Source: an uncultured Bacilli bacterium (GTDB taxonomy: Bacteria > Bacillota_I > Bacilli_A > RF39 > UBA660). From it: a DNA stretch of 6,788 nt. Shown here piece after piece: positions 1 through 6,420 of this stretch. The stretch lies in contig CANQSC010000056.1 in NCBI GenBank assembly GCA_947626445.1, positions 1 to 6,788 of the forward strand, written 5' to 3'. The position numbers were made by a program, and so were the translations under genes. Positions within the stretch are counted from its first letter, which is position 1; every line of letters starts with the position of its first letter. The notes under the pieces were generated by a model. The model was not told the DNA's origin. It did not search any database and saw only the letters and a list, made by a program, of their open reading frames with translations.

Positions 1-252
1 TTAACTAAAGAAGAAGGCGGACGTCATACTCCATTCTTCTCAAATTATCGTCCACAATTTTATTTCCGTACTACAGATGTAACTGGTGTTATCGAGTTAC
101 CTGAAGGTACTGAAATGGTTATGCCTGGTGATAATGTTGACATGACTGTTGAATTAATCGCACCTGTTGCCCTTGAAAATGGTACTAAATTCTCAATTCG
201 TGAAGGTGGACGTACTGTTGGTGCTGGTGTAGTATCATCAATTGATGCTTAA
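1..252 (+). CDS. tuf: Elongation factor Tu, C-terminal part (5' end outside window)
   Basis: The open frame enters the window at base 1 and runs 83 codons to TAA at 250-252. The translation matches the C-terminal domain 3 of EF-Tu: GGRHTPFFSNYRPQFYFRT, then DVTG, MVMPGDNV and the terminal REGGRTVGAGVV. EF-Tu is the GTPase that brings aminoacyl-tRNA to the ribosome in the cytoplasm; domain 3 contacts tRNA and EF-Ts. The GTPase domain lies outside the window. Codon use is richer in C-ending codons (ttc, atc, gac) than in the following genes, as expected for a very highly expressed gene. A terminator starts one base after the stop, so the downstream genes are separate units. Identification is secure; only the 5' part is missing because of the window edge. 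Confidence 0.98.
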   Translation, partial: LTKEEGGRHTPFFSNYRPQFYFRTTDVTGVIELPEGTEMVMPGDNVDMTVELIAPVALENGTKFSIREGGRTVGAGVVSSIDA

Positions 253-253
253 T

Positions 254-280
254 AAAAGCGAGAAATCGCTTTTTTCTTTT
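254..280 (+). terminator. Intrinsic terminator of tuf
   Basis: A perfect 8-bp stem (AAAAGCGA at 254-261, TCGCTTTT at 266-273) closes a GAAA loop and runs into a T-rich tail to 280. It begins one base after the tuf stop codon. Confidence 0.93.
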
Positions 281-341
281 GCCTAAAAAATTATCTAATA
301 AACTATGTAAAAGTTATTTATTTTTTATCATTTTTAAATAT

Positions 342-416
342 AAATGTGAAAAAAACGTAAAAAATGGTATAAAAAATTAAAAAATGTGTATATTTATATT
401 AACAAATGTGAAAAAA
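342..416 (+). repeat. Short direct repeats AAATGTG upstream of the ATPase gene
   Basis: AAATGTGAAAAAA occurs at 342-354 and again at 404-416, with a related AAATGTGTA at 382-390 between them. The rest of the 281-452 interval is almost pure A/T with no coding frame. The copies sit just upstream of, and overlapping, the candidate promoter of the ATPase gene, so they could be binding sites for a regulator. In such AT-rich DNA, chance similarity cannot be excluded. Confidence 0.3.
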
Positions 417-427
417 TAGAATTTAAT
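399..427 (+). promoter_or_regulatory. Candidate promoter of the RloA/RloB-like operon
   Basis: TTAACA (399-404, 5 of 6 to the -35 consensus) is separated by 17 bases from TTTAAT (422-427, 5 of 6 to the -10 consensus). Transcription would begin near 434, just upstream of the Shine-Dalgarno AAGGAGG at 438-444. Good spacing is the main support; AT-rich sequence gives many chance matches. Confidence 0.45.
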
Positions 428-452
428 TAAATAAAACAAGGAGGAAATTGAT

Positions 453-1772
453 ATGTTAATTGGTTTTAAAATTAAAAATTTTAGGTCTTTTAAAGATTTA
501 CAGTATTTTTCAATGCTTGCTGGTAAAGTACGAAATAATGAAAATCACATAATTGAAATAAATAATCATAAAGTATTAAAATTTTCAGGAATGTTTGGTG
601 CTAATGGTTCAGGCAAGTCAAATTTAATATTAGCTATGAGTTTAGTTCAAACCTTAATAAATAAAGGTATATCTGCTTTGATTGATAATCAATATTATCG
701 AGGAATTGGTGGTAATCCTAAAAATGATTCATATTTTGAATATGAACTTGCTTTAAATGGTAAATTATATTTATATGGTTTTGAAATAAATATTTTTAAT
801 AAAGAAATAGTGTCTGAATGGTTAATTGATATGACTAAAAAGAAAGAAAAGAAAATTTTTGAAAGAGATATAAAGAAAGCAACTTATTTTTCTGATATTA
901 AAGATAAAAAACATATAAATTTTAGTAATTGTTTAGAAGAAATGAAAAAAAATAATCAGGAGTTATTTTTAAGTGAAATGACTAGAAGACTATTTATGGC
1001 TGAAAATGATGATGTTTTTTTTGCAGATATATACAATGTATTTAAATTTATTATGCATGATACAATAATTATAAGACCATCTACTCATAAATTATTTGAT
1101 ATTGATTATATCAAAAGTAAAGAAAAGATTTTAAAAATATTAAAAGCTTTAGATATTGATATTGTAGATTATAATATTGAAACAAGTGATATTAAAAATA
1201 TCAAATTAAAATTATCTGATAATGATTATAATAATTTATTACATGAGATTGATCTTCTTTCATCACAATATAAAAATATAAGATGTACTTTAAGAATTGA
1301 AAATGATTTATATACAATAAAAAAGCAAGATAATAACATATATGATGTTTGCACTTTAAAATTTATTCATAAAGATAATTCTAATTCTTTTGGTGCTTAT
1401 GAAGAATCCGATGGAACTATTAGAGTTTTAGAATTAATTGATATTTTATTAACTAATGATAAGTTGTTTTTAATTGATGAATTAGATAGTAGCCTACATC
1501 CATTATTAGTTTTTGGATTATTAAAAATATTTTTAAAGTCTAAATCTAATAATCAATTAATTATAACAACTCATGAATTAAGAACCTTAGATTTTGATTT
1601 AGTTAGAAGAGATGAAATTTGGTTTGCTGAAAAAAATGATAAAGGGGAATCGAAGATTTTTTCCCTTGAAGAATTTAAAGATGTTGCAAGATTTGACCGA
1701 AAAATAGATAAAGCATATTTAGAAGGAAGGTTTGGCGCGATTGCCAAAATAGATACATCTTATGAGAATTAA
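453..1772 (+). CDS. RloA/AbiLi-like AAA/ABC-type ATPase (probable phage-defence ATPase)
   Basis: This 439-residue ATPase appears full length. Walker A is GANGSGKS at residues 49-56. An ABC-signature-like segment ESDGTIR lies at 318-324, Walker B LFLIDE at 338-343 is followed by a D-loop LDSSLHP, and the switch histidine is H374 in ITTHE. The region between (about 60-315) is the helical, charged insertion typical of OLD/AbiEii/RloA-type SMC-like ATPases. The C-terminal stretch WFAEKN...SLEEF...YLEGRFGAI is characteristic of the RloA/AbiLi group. AAGGAGG at 438-444, 8 bases before ATG, fixes the start. The next gene starts inside this one (11-base overlap), which implies translational coupling with an RloB partner, as in AbiL-type two-gene abortive infection systems. 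In such systems the ATPase is thought to sense infection and control a TOPRIM effector. Two 60-base samples have only about 17% GC, against 30% in a murA sample, consistent with acquisition. The defence role is inferred from family and pairing. Confidence 0.85.
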   Translation: MLIGFKIKNFRSFKDLQYFSMLAGKVRNNENHIIEINNHKVLKFSGMFGANGSGKSNLILAMSLVQTLINKGISALIDNQYYRGIGGNPKNDSYFEYELALNGKLYLYGFEINIFNKEIVSEWLIDMTKKKEKKIFERDIKKATYFSDIKDKKHINFSNCLEEMKKNNQELFLSEMTRRLFMAENDDVFFADIYNVFKFIMHDTIIIRPSTHKLFDIDYIKSKEKILKILKALDIDIVDYNIETSDIKNIKLKLSDNDYNNLLHEIDLLSSQYKNIRCTLRIENDLYTIKKQDNNIYDVCTLKFIHKDNSNSFGAYEESDGTIRVLELIDILLTNDKLFLIDELDSSLHPLLVFGLLKIFLKSKSNNQLIITTHELRTLDFDLVRRDEIWFAEKNDKGESKIFSLEEFKDVARFDRKIDKAYLEGRFGAIAKIDTSYEN

Positions 1773-2118
1773 TAAAAAATTTGCAACATCTAGACAGTCT
1801 GAAATAAAAACGTATCGTCCTAAATACTTTATTGCTTCAGAAGGAAGTAACTCTGAACCGATGTACTTTGAGGGATTAAACGACTCAGTTATATCTGAAA
1901 ATATAACTATAATTAATATATTAAGAGACTATGCATCAAATTGTAATAGCCATCCAAGTTTTATAATTAAAATGATAAAAGAATTTATATTAAATGTAGC
2001 ATCAGATGAAATAACAGTACTAGAACTAAAAAATAAAATAGATAATTGTATTAGAGAAAATAATTATGATATAAATATAGAAGATATTCATAATGAAATG
2101 CTTTTACTTTATAAATGA
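1762..2118 (+). pseudogene. RloB/AbiLii-like TOPRIM-family protein, C-terminally truncated
   Basis: This 118-residue frame overlaps the end of the ATPase gene by 11 bases. Residues 20-39 contain the RloB N-terminal signature: a beta strand KYFIA, then SEG (E27), SEP and MYF, matching the family pattern EGxxTEPxYF. E27 should be the conserved TOPRIM glutamate. The remainder (HPSFIIKMIKEF, then a helical tail to residue 118) resembles the insertion seen in longer RloB-like proteins. The frame stops before any DxD motif, which supplies the metal-binding aspartates of the TOPRIM fold. RloB/AbiLii proteins are usually around 200 residues or more. The 38 bases after the stop hold no continuation in any frame before a terminator hairpin, so the C-terminal half is deleted rather than frameshifted. 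It is probably a non-catalytic remnant; it could still be a small expressed partner of the ATPase. Confidence 0.7.
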
Positions 2119-2156
2119 TATGTTAAATAACAAATAATATATTTTTAAATTTTTTT

Positions 2157-2190
2157 GCATAAACTATTTATAGATTATGCTTTTTCTTTT
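2157..2190 (+). terminator. Intrinsic terminator closing the RloA/RloB-like unit
   Basis: GCATAA (2157-2162) pairs with TTATGC (2175-2180). After an A/A mismatch, CTA pairs with TAG around a TTTA loop. The stem runs directly into TTTTTCTTTT. It sits 38 bases after the truncated RloB stop. An ATG at 2177 lies inside its 3' arm, which argues against that ATG being the start of murA. Confidence 0.75.
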
Positions 2191-2221
2191 ACTATTTGGT
2201 GTCAACATAAATAAAGAAACC

Positions 2222-2250
2222 TTTAAAAATGGGGTAAAATTTGGTATATT
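2222..2250 (+). promoter_or_regulatory. Candidate murA promoter
   Basis: TTTAAA (2222-2227, 4 of 6) and TATATT (2245-2250, 5 of 6) are 17 bases apart. The predicted start of transcription (about 2257) would fall right at the Shine-Dalgarno sequence, giving an unusually short leader. It lies between the upstream terminator and murA, where a promoter is expected, but the match is weak. Confidence 0.35.
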
Positions 2251-2256
2251 ATATGC

Positions 2257-2263
2257 AAGGTGG
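2257..2263 (+). promoter_or_regulatory. Shine-Dalgarno that fixes the TTG start of murA
   Basis: AAGGTGG lies 9 bases before TTG at 2273. The frame also contains an in-frame ATG at 2177 and GTG at 2264. The first has no Shine-Dalgarno and lies in a terminator stem, and the second is adjacent to the Shine-Dalgarno itself. Starting at TTG gives the protein the normal MurA N-terminus. Confidence 0.8.
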
Positions 2264-2272
2264 GTGTTTTGT

Positions 2273-3529
2273 TTGAAAAAGATTATCATTAATGGAGGAA
2301 AAACCTTATCTGGAACAATTCACGTATCTGGTGCTAAGAATAGTGCTGTGGCTCTTTTGCCTGCAGCTATTTTATGTGATGAAGTAGCAACTATCTATAA
2401 TGTACCTAATATTTCAGATACGTATGCTTTAATTGATATATTAAATTTGTTAAATGTTAAAACGACCTATAAAGAAGATGAAATAAGTGTTGATGCTAGT
2501 AATTTAGAAAATAAATTAATTGGGGAAGAATTATGCTCTAAATTACGAGGTTCTTATTATTTTATGGGAGCTTTACTGGGCAAGAATAAAAAAGTAGAGA
2601 TAGCCTTTCCTGGTGGATGTGATTTTGGAGAAAGAAAGATTGATTTACATTTTAAAGGCTTTGAAAGTTTAGGAGCTAAGATTGAAACTAAAGATAATTA
2701 TTTTTTAATTACGGCTAATAAACTTGTTGGAGCCGAAATATATTTGGATATTGCTAGTGTTGGGGCGACAATTAATATTATGTTAGCAGCTGTAAAAGCT
2801 GAAGGGGTAACAATTATTAACAATGCTGCTAAAGAACCAGAAATTGTTAATGTGGCAACGTTTTTAAATAATATGGGAGCTAAAATAACTGGTGCTGGGA
2901 CTAGTAGTATTAAAATTGAAGGCGTAAAACAACTTCATCATGCGATAGTAGAAGTTATTCCTGATCGGATTGAAGCTGGAACTTATTTAATTCTTGGAGC
3001 TATGTTAGGTAAGAATTTTGTTGTTGATAACTTAATTGAAGAACACTTAAAAGCTTTATTAAGTAAATTAAAAGATATGGGTGTTAATATATTAAGAGTA
3101 AAAAATGGTTTAGAAGTAAATTGTAAACCAAGTTATAAACCAATTAATATTAAAACTTTACCATATCCTGGGTTTCCTACTGATCTTGCTCAACCAATGA
3201 CAACTTTATTAACTCAATGTTGGGGAACAAGTTTTATTGAAGAAACGATTTATTCTAGTCGAATGGGTCATGTTTCTGAATTAAATAAAATGAATGCCAA
3301 GATTAAAATTAATGGTAGTACTACTATTATTACTGGTCAAACTAAATTAAATGGAGCTAATATTAAAGCAACTGATTTAAGAGCTGGAGCATCCCTTATT
3401 TTAGCGGGATTAAATGCTAGTGGTAAAACAACTATTAAAAATGCTGAATATATATTAAGAGGTTATTCTGACATTATTTTAAAATTGAAAAATGTTGGAG
3501 CTGATATTGAAATTATTGAAGATAATTAA
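2273..3529 (+). CDS. murA: UDP-N-acetylglucosamine 1-carboxyvinyltransferase (MurA)
   Basis: MurA transfers enolpyruvate from phosphoenolpyruvate to UDP-N-acetylglucosamine, the first committed step of peptidoglycan synthesis, in the cytoplasm. From the TTG start the protein has 418 residues, the usual MurA length. Hallmarks are all present: K22-N23 in VSGAKNS, the PEP-binding and fosfomycin-target cysteine C116 in PGGCDFGERKIDLH, D304 in YPGFPTDLAQP, R370 in TDLRAGASLILAGL, and R396 in YILRGYSD. Because C116 is a cysteine rather than aspartate, the enzyme is predicted to be fosfomycin sensitive by target chemistry. The first in-frame ATG, 96 bases upstream, would add a hydrophobic leader with no family match. 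A membrane-anchored protein follows 37 bases after the stop with no terminator between, so they are probably co-transcribed. Many Firmicutes have two murA paralogues; which one this is cannot be told here. Confidence 0.96.
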   Translation: MKKIIINGGKTLSGTIHVSGAKNSAVALLPAAILCDEVATIYNVPNISDTYALIDILNLLNVKTTYKEDEISVDASNLENKLIGEELCSKLRGSYYFMGALLGKNKKVEIAFPGGCDFGERKIDLHFKGFESLGAKIETKDNYFLITANKLVGAEIYLDIASVGATINIMLAAVKAEGVTIINNAAKEPEIVNVATFLNNMGAKITGAGTSSIKIEGVKQLHHAIVEVIPDRIEAGTYLILGAMLGKNFVVDNLIEEHLKALLSKLKDMGVNILRVKNGLEVNCKPSYKPINIKTLPYPGFPTDLAQPMTTLLTQCWGTSFIEETIYSSRMGHVSELNKMNAKIKINGSTTIITGQTKLNGANIKATDLRAGASLILAGLNASGKTTIKNAEYILRGYSDIILKLKNVGADIEIIEDN

Positions 3530-3566
3530 TTTAAGATAAAAGCATAAAATTAGTTAGGTGATAGTA

Positions 3567-4235
3567 ATGAAAAAACAAATCATCCTAACTATTTTTATTG
3601 GTATTTTAATGGCTTTTATAATATATAAAATAACTTATCATGAAGAAATGAATTTTTTAGCTTTAGGTGATGGAATTTCTTTAGGATTAACAGCTTATAA
3701 TGTTAAAGGTTATAGCTATAATGATTATTTAAAAGATTATTTTGAAGATAATACGATATTGAGAGAGTATATTTCTGATTTTGCTAGTATTGATGAGACT
3801 AGTAAAAGTTTATTAAATAAAATAAGTAATAACGAAATAGCTTCTAATAATTTAACTATTCAACAAGCTATTAGTAAAGCTAAAATTATAACTATTAGTT
3901 TAGGAATGGATGAATTAAATAATCTTAAAACTTTAAAGAATAAAAATATTTTAGAATATATATCTAATATGGAAAAAATTATTAAAATGATTCGTAATAT
4001 TAATAAAAATAATCAAGTAATTATTACTAGTTTATATGAAACATCTAAATTAAGTAAAGATAACATTTTAAAAATAAATAATGAATTACAAAATATTGCT
4101 AATAAATATCACTTAGAATATATTGATATTGCTATGATAACTTCGCATAAAGAATTTTATATGTTACCAAATAATTATTATTTAAATTATAAAGGACATG
4201 AATATATAAGCGAATTAGTAAAAAAAGTTATATAA
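3567..4235 (+). CDS. Membrane-anchored SGNH/GDSL-hydrolase-like protein, probably catalytically altered
   Basis: This 222-residue protein starts at ATG 3567, 6 bases after AGGTG; the in-frame GTG at 3558 overlaps that Shine-Dalgarno and is rejected. A short basic head and one hydrophobic helix (about residues 5-22) anchor it, with the rest outside the membrane. Order of SGNH blocks: FLALGDGISLG at 30-40 (block I), ITISLGMDELNN at 108-119 (block III region), VIITSLYE at 151-158, and NNYYLNYKGHEYI at 202-214 (block V). Relative to active relatives such as YpmR-type lipases (GDSL...GxND...DxxHPNxxG), the nucleophile Ser is G36, GxND reads GMDE, and Asp and His of DxxH appear as N202 and Y205. 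The fold looks kept but the triad does not. A nearby serine (S38) could in principle serve. It follows murA in the same unit, which suggests a cell-envelope role. The exact substrate or function is unknown. Confidence 0.7.
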   Translation: MKKQIILTIFIGILMAFIIYKITYHEEMNFLALGDGISLGLTAYNVKGYSYNDYLKDYFEDNTILREYISDFASIDETSKSLLNKISNNEIASNNLTIQQAISKAKIITISLGMDELNNLKTLKNKNILEYISNMEKIIKMIRNINKNNQVIITSLYETSKLSKDNILKINNELQNIANKYHLEYIDIAMITSHKEFYMLPNNYYLNYKGHEYISELVKKVI

Positions 4236-4240
4236 TTTGT

Positions 4241-4269
4241 TTGATTATATAACCATTTGGTTATATAAT
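4241..4269 (+). promoter_or_regulatory. Candidate promoter of the surface-protein gene with an 11-bp palindrome in it
   Basis: TTGATT (4241-4246, 4 of 6) and a perfect TATAAT (4264-4269) are exactly 17 bases apart. Between and across them lies a perfect inverted repeat: ATTATATAACC (4244-4254), loop ATTT, GGTTATATAAT (4259-4269). The right arm contains the -10 box and the left arm overlaps the -35 box, the geometry of a repressor operator. The predicted leader is about 53 bases, with AAAGGAG at 4314-4320. As RNA the repeat could also form a weak terminator for the murA unit, but it lacks a strong U run. Confidence 0.55.
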
Positions 4270-4328
4270 ATTTATACAGTAGTATAGATGATAGAGATAA
4301 TAGTTATATTAATAAAGGAGTAATTGTT

Positions 4329-6308
4329 ATGGTAAAAAATAAGAACAAAAAGACATTTTATGTGATTTTAATAGTAATTATTTTACTTGTAATAGGTATA
4401 GGAGCAAGTTATTCATTATGGATATTAACAAAAGAACAAACAGGAGAAAATGTTGTAAATACATCATGTTTAGATGTAACAATTGAAAATGAAGAAGATG
4501 ATATAAGCTTAAAAAATACATTTCCAAAAATAGATGAAGAAGGATTAAAAAGTAAGCCATATAAATTTAGTATCAAAAATAATTGTGAAGAATATGCTGA
4601 TTATAAAATAAGTTTAGAAATGTTAAGTGAAACAACAATAAATAGTGAATATATTAAAATAGCATTAAGTGAAGAAGGAGATAAAGGAGTAGGGACTTTA
4701 TTAAATGAATATGAAGTAAAAGAACAATTAACAGTAGATGGAGCTAAAGAAGGAAGACAAATAAAAAGAGGAAAACTAAAACCAAATGAAGAAAAGAAAT
4801 ATGAATTAAGAATATGGATAGATGAAGATGTAACAAAAGAAGATGGAGTAGAAAATAGTATATATAAATCAAAGATAGTAGTAGAAAGTGTTATAGGAGA
4901 AAAGCCATATACAGAGGGTATACTACATGGAACAGATCCAGTATTAGATGGTAATTTAATACCAATAAAAATAAATGAAGAAGATGGAGCAGTAACAAGA
5001 GCAGATGAAAGTGAAAAATGGTATAGTTATAGTGAACAGAAGTGGGCAAATGCAGTAATATTAAGAGAAGGTAAGACTGACCCAGGAGCAAATCAGCCAA
5101 TAGAAGAAAGTGATATCGAAAGTTATTTTGTGTGGATACCAAGATATCGATATCAAATCTTTGATGAAGGAAACTATGAAGGATTAGGAACAAAAGAAGA
5201 AAAAGAACAGATAATAAATATTGAATTTGAAAGTAAAGATGAAGAACCAAAAAATGGAACAAGTGAAAAAGAATGGTTAACGCATCCAGCCTTTACATCA
5301 TTTGATACAAATGGCATATGGGTCGGTAAATTTGAAACAGGCTATAATGGAGCAGAAAGTACTGGAGCAGCAGAAGTAAATCCAACAGATGAAGCAGCAT
5401 CAATCGAAGCAGCAAACAAAGTGATTATTAAACCAAATGTCTATTCATGGAGATATATCCAAGTAGCAAAAGCTTACACAGTTGGTTTACATTATGAATC
5501 GACATTAAATAGTCATATGGTGAAGAATAGTGAGTGGGGAGCGGTAGCTTATTTACAACATAGCAAATATGGAAGTCATGAAAGTGTGAGAATCAATAAT
5601 AATAGCGATTATTTAACAGGATATGCTGCAAGACAAGAACCAACTATAGGATATACAGGAACAAATGAATTATGTAGTAATACTCCAGAAGCATGTAATG
5701 AATATGGAGGAGTCACATCACCAGGAGAAGATGGAACATATAATACAAATTATTTTAATAAAGCAAGTGTAGTAGCAAGTACCACAGGAAATTATAGTGG
5801 AATCTATGATATGAGTGGAGGAGCATGGGAACATATGATGAGTGGATTAGATGACAATTCAACTGGAGATGGCCATACTGGCAAATTATCATCAGGTCGC
5901 CATAATATATATAACTCTGGATTTAAAGGAAAGCTAACATGTCCAGAATGTGATGGAGTAGAAGTAAATCATGATATTTCAGAATTAACTGAAGGAATAG
6001 ACTTACCAACAGATGAAAGATATTATGATAAATATGATTATAGTACAAGTAGTTCAACATATAACAGAGGAATCTTAGGAGATGCAACAAAAGAAATGGG
6101 GCCATTTCAAAGTATGAAATATTTAACACAATCAAGACAAGTTGGCAGTTGGGATAATGATGAAGCAGGGCTTGTCAGTTTGAGCAATCCGTGGGTCTTA
6201 CGTGGTGGCTCTTACATCAATGGCACTGGTGCTGGCCTATTCGCTTTCAATAACGCGCTCGGCGAGGCGTACAGCAACAACGGTTTCCGGCTTGTTCTAG
6301 CTTTTTAA
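4329..6308 (+). CDS. Membrane-anchored surface protein with C-terminal FGE-sulfatase/C-type-lectin fold; probable DGR target
   Basis: This 659-residue protein starts at ATG 4329, 8 bases after AAAGGAG. A lysine-rich head (2-8) and a hydrophobic helix (about 9-31, IGIGASYSLW) resemble the signal-anchor of SipW/TasA-like surface proteins, so the rest is extracellular. Residues about 40-190 are a beta-rich domain with C47 and C86 and a KLKPNEEKKYELRIWID strand. From about 265 the protein has a formylglycine-generating-enzyme (SUMF1-like)/C-type-lectin fold: FVWIPRYRYQIF, WVGKFETGYNG, NSEWGAVAYLQHSKYG (401-416), GIYDMSGGAWEHMM (491-504), RGILGDATKE, and the end PWVLRGGSY...NNGFRLVLAF. This pattern is shared by variable proteins of diversity-generating retroelements (DGRs) in gut Firmicutes. 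Two Cys pairs (C449/C456 and CPEC at 538-541) could form disulfides or a metal site. The likely role is binding variable ligands at the cell surface, inferred from fold; enzymatic FGE activity is not expected. Confidence 0.8.
   Translation: MVKNKNKKTFYVILIVIILLVIGIGASYSLWILTKEQTGENVVNTSCLDVTIENEEDDISLKNTFPKIDEEGLKSKPYKFSIKNNCEEYADYKISLEMLSETTINSEYIKIALSEEGDKGVGTLLNEYEVKEQLTVDGAKEGRQIKRGKLKPNEEKKYELRIWIDEDVTKEDGVENSIYKSKIVVESVIGEKPYTEGILHGTDPVLDGNLIPIKINEEDGAVTRADESEKWYSYSEQKWANAVILREGKTDPGANQPIEESDIESYFVWIPRYRYQIFDEGNYEGLGTKEEKEQIINIEFESKDEEPKNGTSEKEWLTHPAFTSFDTNGIWVGKFETGYNGAESTGAAEVNPTDEAASIEAANKVIIKPNVYSWRYIQVAKAYTVGLHYESTLNSHMVKNSEWGAVAYLQHSKYGSHESVRINNNSDYLTGYAARQEPTIGYTGTNELCSNTPEACNEYGGVTSPGEDGTYNTNYFNKASVVASTTGNYSGIYDMSGGAWEHMMSGLDDNSTGDGHTGKLSSGRHNIYNSGFKGKLTCPECDGVEVNHDISELTEGIDLPTDERYYDKYDYSTSSSTYNRGILGDATKEMGPFQSMKYLTQSRQVGSWDNDEAGLVSLSNPWVLRGGSYINGTGAGLFAFNNALGEAYSNNGFRLVLAF
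6165..6305 (+). other. Candidate DGR variable region (VR) at the 3' end of the surface-protein gene
   Basis: From about codon 613 to the stop, base composition changes abruptly: bases 6181-6300 are 65 of 120 G/C by hand count, against 36 of 120 in 6001-6120. Codons switch to C- or T-ending forms (tac, atc, ggc, ttc, aac, cgg) that are rare upstream. The encoded tail has the DGR-target pattern RGGSY, G-rich loop, then SNNGFR. In DGRs, adenines of a template repeat are mutated during reverse transcription and the copy replaces the VR. AAC/AAT codons of the template then become NNC/NNT. Codons fitting this here include I630, T633, A639, L644 and Y648, with N641-N642 and N650-N651 possibly unmutated. 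The template and reverse transcriptase are not in the window, so the assignment is inferential. Confidence 0.7.
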
Positions 6309-6323
6309 AAATATTGTATTAAT

Positions 6324-6357
6324 AATGTGTAAATTTCTATTTTAATTTGCACATTTT
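6324..6357 (+). terminator. Probable terminator after the surface-protein gene
   Basis: AATGTGTAAATT (6324-6335) and AATTTGCACATT (6344-6355) form a 12-bp stem with one G-U pair around an 8-base loop. A moderately T-rich stretch follows (to about 6375). It begins 15 bases after the stop codon. In a DGR target, a hairpin placed just after the VR can also assist retrohoming, so a double role is possible. Confidence 0.55.
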
Positions 6358-6420
6358 AGTTATTCTTTTGTTATTTTAAATTTTTGAATTATAATAACTG
6401 TGGTTTAAAATAAATTCTAT

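Noticed and set aside
2116..2130. Stop-codon reassignment (TGA as Trp) extending the RloB-like protein
   Set aside because: Reading through TGA adds only four residues before TAA, and the neighbouring genes use TGG for Trp.
2177..2272. N-terminal extension of murA from an upstream ATG
   Set aside because: It lacks a Shine-Dalgarno, the ATG lies in a terminator stem, and the extra 32 residues have no MurA counterpart; TTG at 2273 has a well-placed AAGGTGG.
3558..3566. GTG start for the SGNH-like gene
   Set aside because: The GTG is part of the AGGTG Shine-Dalgarno for ATG 3567, which gives the normal basic head of a signal anchor.
4378..5262. Minus-strand open frames within the surface-protein gene (and 5923-6135)
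   Set aside because: They are Leu/His/Tyr-rich shadows of a strongly supported + strand gene, without Shine-Dalgarno sequences or domain motifs.
6165..6308. GC-rich tail explained as an assembly chimera or frameshift
   Set aside because: The frame stays open, the protein motif continues exactly as expected for the fold, and AT-rich sequence resumes after the stop; a DGR VR explains it better, though read mapping would settle it.
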